From NCBI GenBank assembly GCA_013811645.1, contig JACCUU010000059.1, forward strand, positions 1 to 23,673: DNA of 23,673 bases. The letters run 5' to 3'. The DNA is from Actinomycetota bacterium (lineage in GTDB: Bacteria > Actinomycetota > Thermoleophilia > Gaiellales > Gaiellaceae). The position numbers and the translations under genes were made by a program. This document shows positions 22,598 to 23,673 of this stretch, one piece after another (position 1 is the first letter of the stretch; each line of letters begins with the position of its first letter). Below the pieces are notes generated by a model. It saw only the letters and a program-made list of their open reading frames with translations. It did no database searches and was not told where the DNA came from.

Positions 22598-23619
22598 GGC
22601 TGGTGGCGATCGACGCCGACGTTCTCGGCCGCGAGCGAACCGGCGACGAGACCTACGTGAGGAACCTGCTCCGCGAGCTCGCGCTCCTGGCCCCCGCGGC
22701 CGAAATACGTCTCGCAGCACTGACGCGTCGACCCGACCTCGTCCCCGAGGGCGTGGAGCCTGTCGAGGTGCGCGCCCGCTCGCAGATCGTGCGGATGGCC
22801 CTGACGCTCCCCCGCATCCTCCGCCGCCTGCGCGCCGATCTCGTGCACACGCAGTACGCGCTTCCGCCTCGGCTGCCGTGTCCCGGAGTCGTCACCGTCC
22901 ACGACCTTTCATTCGAACGGGAGCCCGAGCTCTTCGATCCGAAGGATCGACTGGTGTTTCGGCGCGTCGTACCCCGGGCGGTACGGAGAGCGGCACGCAT
23001 CCTCACGGTCTCCGAGCGGACGAAGCGCGATCTCATCGAGCTGTACGGCGTCGCTCCGGACGGGGTTGCGGTCACCCCGAACGGTGTCGACCCGGCGTTC
23101 CACCCGTCCCCAAGTGACACAGTGTCACAAAGCCCCTACGTCCTTTCGGTTGGGGCGATCCAGGCGAGGAAGAACCAGCTCGCTGCCCTGGGAGCCGCGA
23201 CGGCAGCAGGTCTGCCGCTTATAGTCGTCGGGCCTGCGAAAGACGCAGCGCTCGCCGAGGAGCTTCGCATACGCGGAGCGCGCCTCGAAGGACACGTCGA
23301 GATCGAGCGGCTCGCCGAGCTCTACCGCGGCGCCGCCTGCCTCGTGCAGGCGTCGCGCTTCGAGGGCTTCGGGCTGCCGGTGCTGGAGGCCATGGCTTCG
23401 GGAACGCCTGTCGTCGCCGTCCGCGAGCCCGCTCTGCAGGAGGTTGCGGGCGATGCAGCCGTCTTCGTCGCGGAGGGCGGGTTGGCAGATGGGATCCGAC
23501 AGGCGTTGCGCGAGCGCGAGCGGCTCTCCGCTGCAGGGCTCGGGCGCGCCCGAGCGTTCAGCTGGCATGCGACCGCTGAGCGGACACTCGCCGTCTACCG
23601 GGAGATACTCGGAGCATGA
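22594..23619 (+). CDS. Family 4 glycosyltransferase
   Basis: This is a 341-residue GT-B enzyme. RLVAIDADVLGRERTGDETY begins the acceptor domain. DLVHTQYALPPRLPCPGVVT and VHDLSFEREPELFDPKDRL follow, then RILTVSERTKRDLIELYG and TPNGVDPAFHPSPSDT. The donor half has VLSVGAIQARKNQLAALGAA and EGFGLPVLEAMASGTPVVAV. ATG 22594 overlaps the upstream stop (ATGA) and its own stop overlaps the next start at 23616. It is the third member of the related set. Confidence 0.92.
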   Translation: MRLVAIDADVLGRERTGDETYVRNLLRELALLAPAAEIRLAALTRRPDLVPEGVEPVEVRARSQIVRMALTLPRILRRLRADLVHTQYALPPRLPCPGVVTVHDLSFEREPELFDPKDRLVFRRVVPRAVRRAARILTVSERTKRDLIELYGVAPDGVAVTPNGVDPAFHPSPSDTVSQSPYVLSVGAIQARKNQLAALGAATAAGLPLIVVGPAKDAALAEELRIRGARLEGHVEIERLAELYRGAACLVQASRFEGFGLPVLEAMASGTPVVAVREPALQEVAGDAAVFVAEGGLADGIRQALRERERLSAAGLGRARAFSWHATAERTLAVYREILGA

Positions 23620-23673
23620 AGGTCTCCGCCGTGGTCGTCTCTCACGGGCACGCGGCCGAGCTCGAGACCTCGC
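23616..23673 (+). CDS. Glycosyltransferase family 2, N-terminal start (partial)
   Basis: The first 19 residues, MKVSAVVVSHGHAAELETS, have the beta-strand and turn typical of GT2 (VVVSHG-like start of the nucleotide-binding half). ATG 23616 overlaps the upstream stop. The rest lies beyond the right edge, so the family call rests on this short stretch and on the operon. Confidence 0.6.
   Translation, partial: MKVSAVVVSHGHAAELETS

Noticed and set aside
1..23673. CRISPR array, tRNA, rRNA or intact transposase
   Set aside because: I saw no regularly spaced repeats, no tRNA-like cloverleaf or CCA end, no rRNA segment and no transposase motif on either strand. This was by eye; a covariance-model scan would settle short RNAs.

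Overview
This is a high-GC (roughly 70 % by eye) bacterial window. GTG starts are common, many start and stop codons overlap by 4 bases, and several first genes have a TANNNT box just upstream of the start. Together these suggest an actinobacterium, perhaps Thermoleophilia. The lineage is an inference from style and gene content, not from a marker gene.

Layout. 3-203 is the end of an initiating sugar transferase. 207-1820 (minus) is a small unit: ECF sigma factor, a 79-residue protein of unknown function, and a membrane protein of the conserved-TM-helix/MscS-like type. A second member of that membrane family lies divergently at 2004-2861 and is broken by three single-base frameshifts. 2835-2975 is a structured intergenic stretch with a possible 19-residue leader ORF. 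2975-5288 (plus) holds a CgeB-like glycosyltransferase, a GT2 glycosyltransferase and a DUF2304 membrane protein. 5425-9144 (minus) holds a nucleotide-sugar 4,6-dehydratase (GDP-mannose dehydratase-like), a GDP-L-fucose synthase-like enzyme and a polytopic GT-C-like membrane protein. 9166-10659 (plus) is a MurJ/Wzx-type flippase. 10656-15167 (minus) holds two paralogous GT4 glycosyltransferases, a SAM methyltransferase and an aromatic amino acid ammonia-lyase homologue. 15223 to the right edge (plus) is one long, tightly packed run: a small coiled-coil protein, five GT4 glycosyltransferases, a GT-C membrane protein, a Nudix hydrolase and the start of a GT2 enzyme.

Together this is a surface-glycan (exopolysaccharide or capsule-like) biosynthesis locus. 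The initiating transferase loads a lipid carrier, Gmd- and fucose-synthase-like enzymes supply a GDP-6-deoxyhexose, about a dozen glycosyltransferases extend or decorate the unit, a flippase exports it, and two GT-C-like proteins may act on the outer face. The acceptor and the final structure cannot be read from the sequence.

Most notable points: (1) the ammonia-lyase homologue lacks the serine of the Ala-Ser-Gly triad that forms the MIO cofactor and differs at other catalytic positions, yet sits inside a glycan locus; (2) mirrored TANNNT-N6-ATG elements drive the two large divergent units at 15167/15223; (3) three stacked hairpins and several long inverted repeats sit at gene junctions; (4) a Shine-Dalgarno-masking inverted repeat with two alternative pairing partners precedes a Cys/His-rich 19-codon ORF.
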